The notes under the pieces were generated by a model. The model ran no database searches, had not been told where the DNA came from, and saw nothing but the letters and a program-made list of their open reading frames with translations. This document shows positions 43,211 to 43,513 of a stretch of 43,513 bases of DNA, piece by piece (position 1 is the stretch's first letter; each line of letters opens with the position of its first letter). The DNA lies in assembly GCA_018242585.1 (NCBI GenBank), contig JAFEBQ010000036.1, positions 1 through 43,513 of the forward strand, in the 5' to 3' direction. The position numbers and the translations under genes were made by a program. Origin of the DNA: Planctomycetota bacterium (lineage in GTDB: Bacteria; Planctomycetota; Planctomycetia; Pirellulales; PNKZ01).

Positions 43211-43513
43211 GGTCAAGCAATCGTCCATTAGTACCGGTTAGCTAAGCACATTACTGCGCGTACACATCCGGCCTATCAACCTGGTCGTCTTCCAGGGGAC
43301 TCTCGAGCTATTGCTCAACGAAACCTGATCTTGGAGCGGGCTTCACGCTTATATGCTTTCAGCGTTTATCCTTTCCGTTCTTAGCTATCCAGCCATGCCG
43401 CTAGCGCGACAACTGGAACACCAGAGGAACGTCCTTCTAAATCCTCTCGTACTAAAGAAGACCCTCCGCAAGTTTCGAACGCCCACAGTAGATAGGGACC
43501 GACCTGTCTCACG
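43211..43513 (-). rRNA. rrl: 23S ribosomal RNA, 3' end only
   Basis: On the minus strand the sequence enters from the window edge and reads as domain VI of 23S rRNA. It includes GGTCCCTATCTACTGTGGGC, the sarcin-ricin loop AGTACGAGAGGA (complement at about 43443-43454), GGATAACGCTGAAAGCAT-type sequence, GTTGATAGGCCGG and GCTAACCGGTACTAAT near the end. The 3' end is placed at about 43211 by comparison with the usual end a few bases after that motif. About 2.5 kb of the gene lies outside the window. Confidence 0.95.

Overview
The window looks like chromosomal DNA of a planctomycete, most likely of the Pirellulales. The sequence signs are high GC, many oppositely oriented short operons, a heparan-type sulfatase, a membrane-anchored octaheme cytochrome fused to TPRs, archaeal-type formylmethanofuran dehydrogenase subunits A and C, and many dispersed compound hairpins between genes. 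The lineage is an inference from gene content; no 16S rRNA is present.

Layout. 1-3396 (minus): an aldehyde dehydrogenase cut by the window edge and an EhpF/PaaK-like adenylating enzyme, with a lower-GC DUF3800 gene between them. 3817-5735: a DtxR-type metalloregulator between two near-identical palindromes, a DinB-fold protein and a small membrane protein. 5966-8593: alaS. 8734-12291 (minus): OleD-like reductase, secreted PQQ-type beta-propeller and OleA-like thiolase, i.e. a partial long-chain olefin (ole) locus. 12981-14411: two class I amidotransferase-superfamily proteins facing each other; the first has lost its nucleophilic cysteine. 14710-17801: a degenerate RNase HI-like protein followed by glycogen branching enzyme glgB. 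18134-25167: a complete HME-RND tripartite metal efflux operon (adaptor, pump, outer membrane factor). 25284-27474: an SGSH-like sulfatase and a cyclophilin facing each other.

27610-31637 (minus): formylmethanofuran dehydrogenase subunit A (fhcA/fmdA) overlaps by 4 bp an octaheme cytochrome with HEAT and TPR repeats. 31691-35881: a second DinB protein, a three-gene membrane-stress-like operon (small membrane protein, SPFH-GYF protein, double zinc-ribbon membrane protein) and a GNAT acetyltransferase. 35968-40506: a secreted esterase, an HD phosphohydrolase, mobA, and formylmethanofuran dehydrogenase subunit C (fhcC). 40711-42747: a TPR lipoprotein and a small membrane protein. 42822-43513 (minus): rRNA terminator, 5S rRNA and the 3' end of 23S rRNA.

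How it fits together. fhcA, fhcC and probably mobA point to the tetrahydromethanopterin-linked C1 pathway known in planctomycetes, here scattered over about 9 kb. The most notable items are the fhcA/octaheme cytochrome overlap, the partial ole locus with a propeller gene in the middle, two enzyme families that have lost catalytic residues, the SPFH/zinc-ribbon module, and a rich set of REPIN-like or MITE-like intergenic hairpin elements. I saw no CRISPR array, tRNA, intact insertion sequence or prophage.
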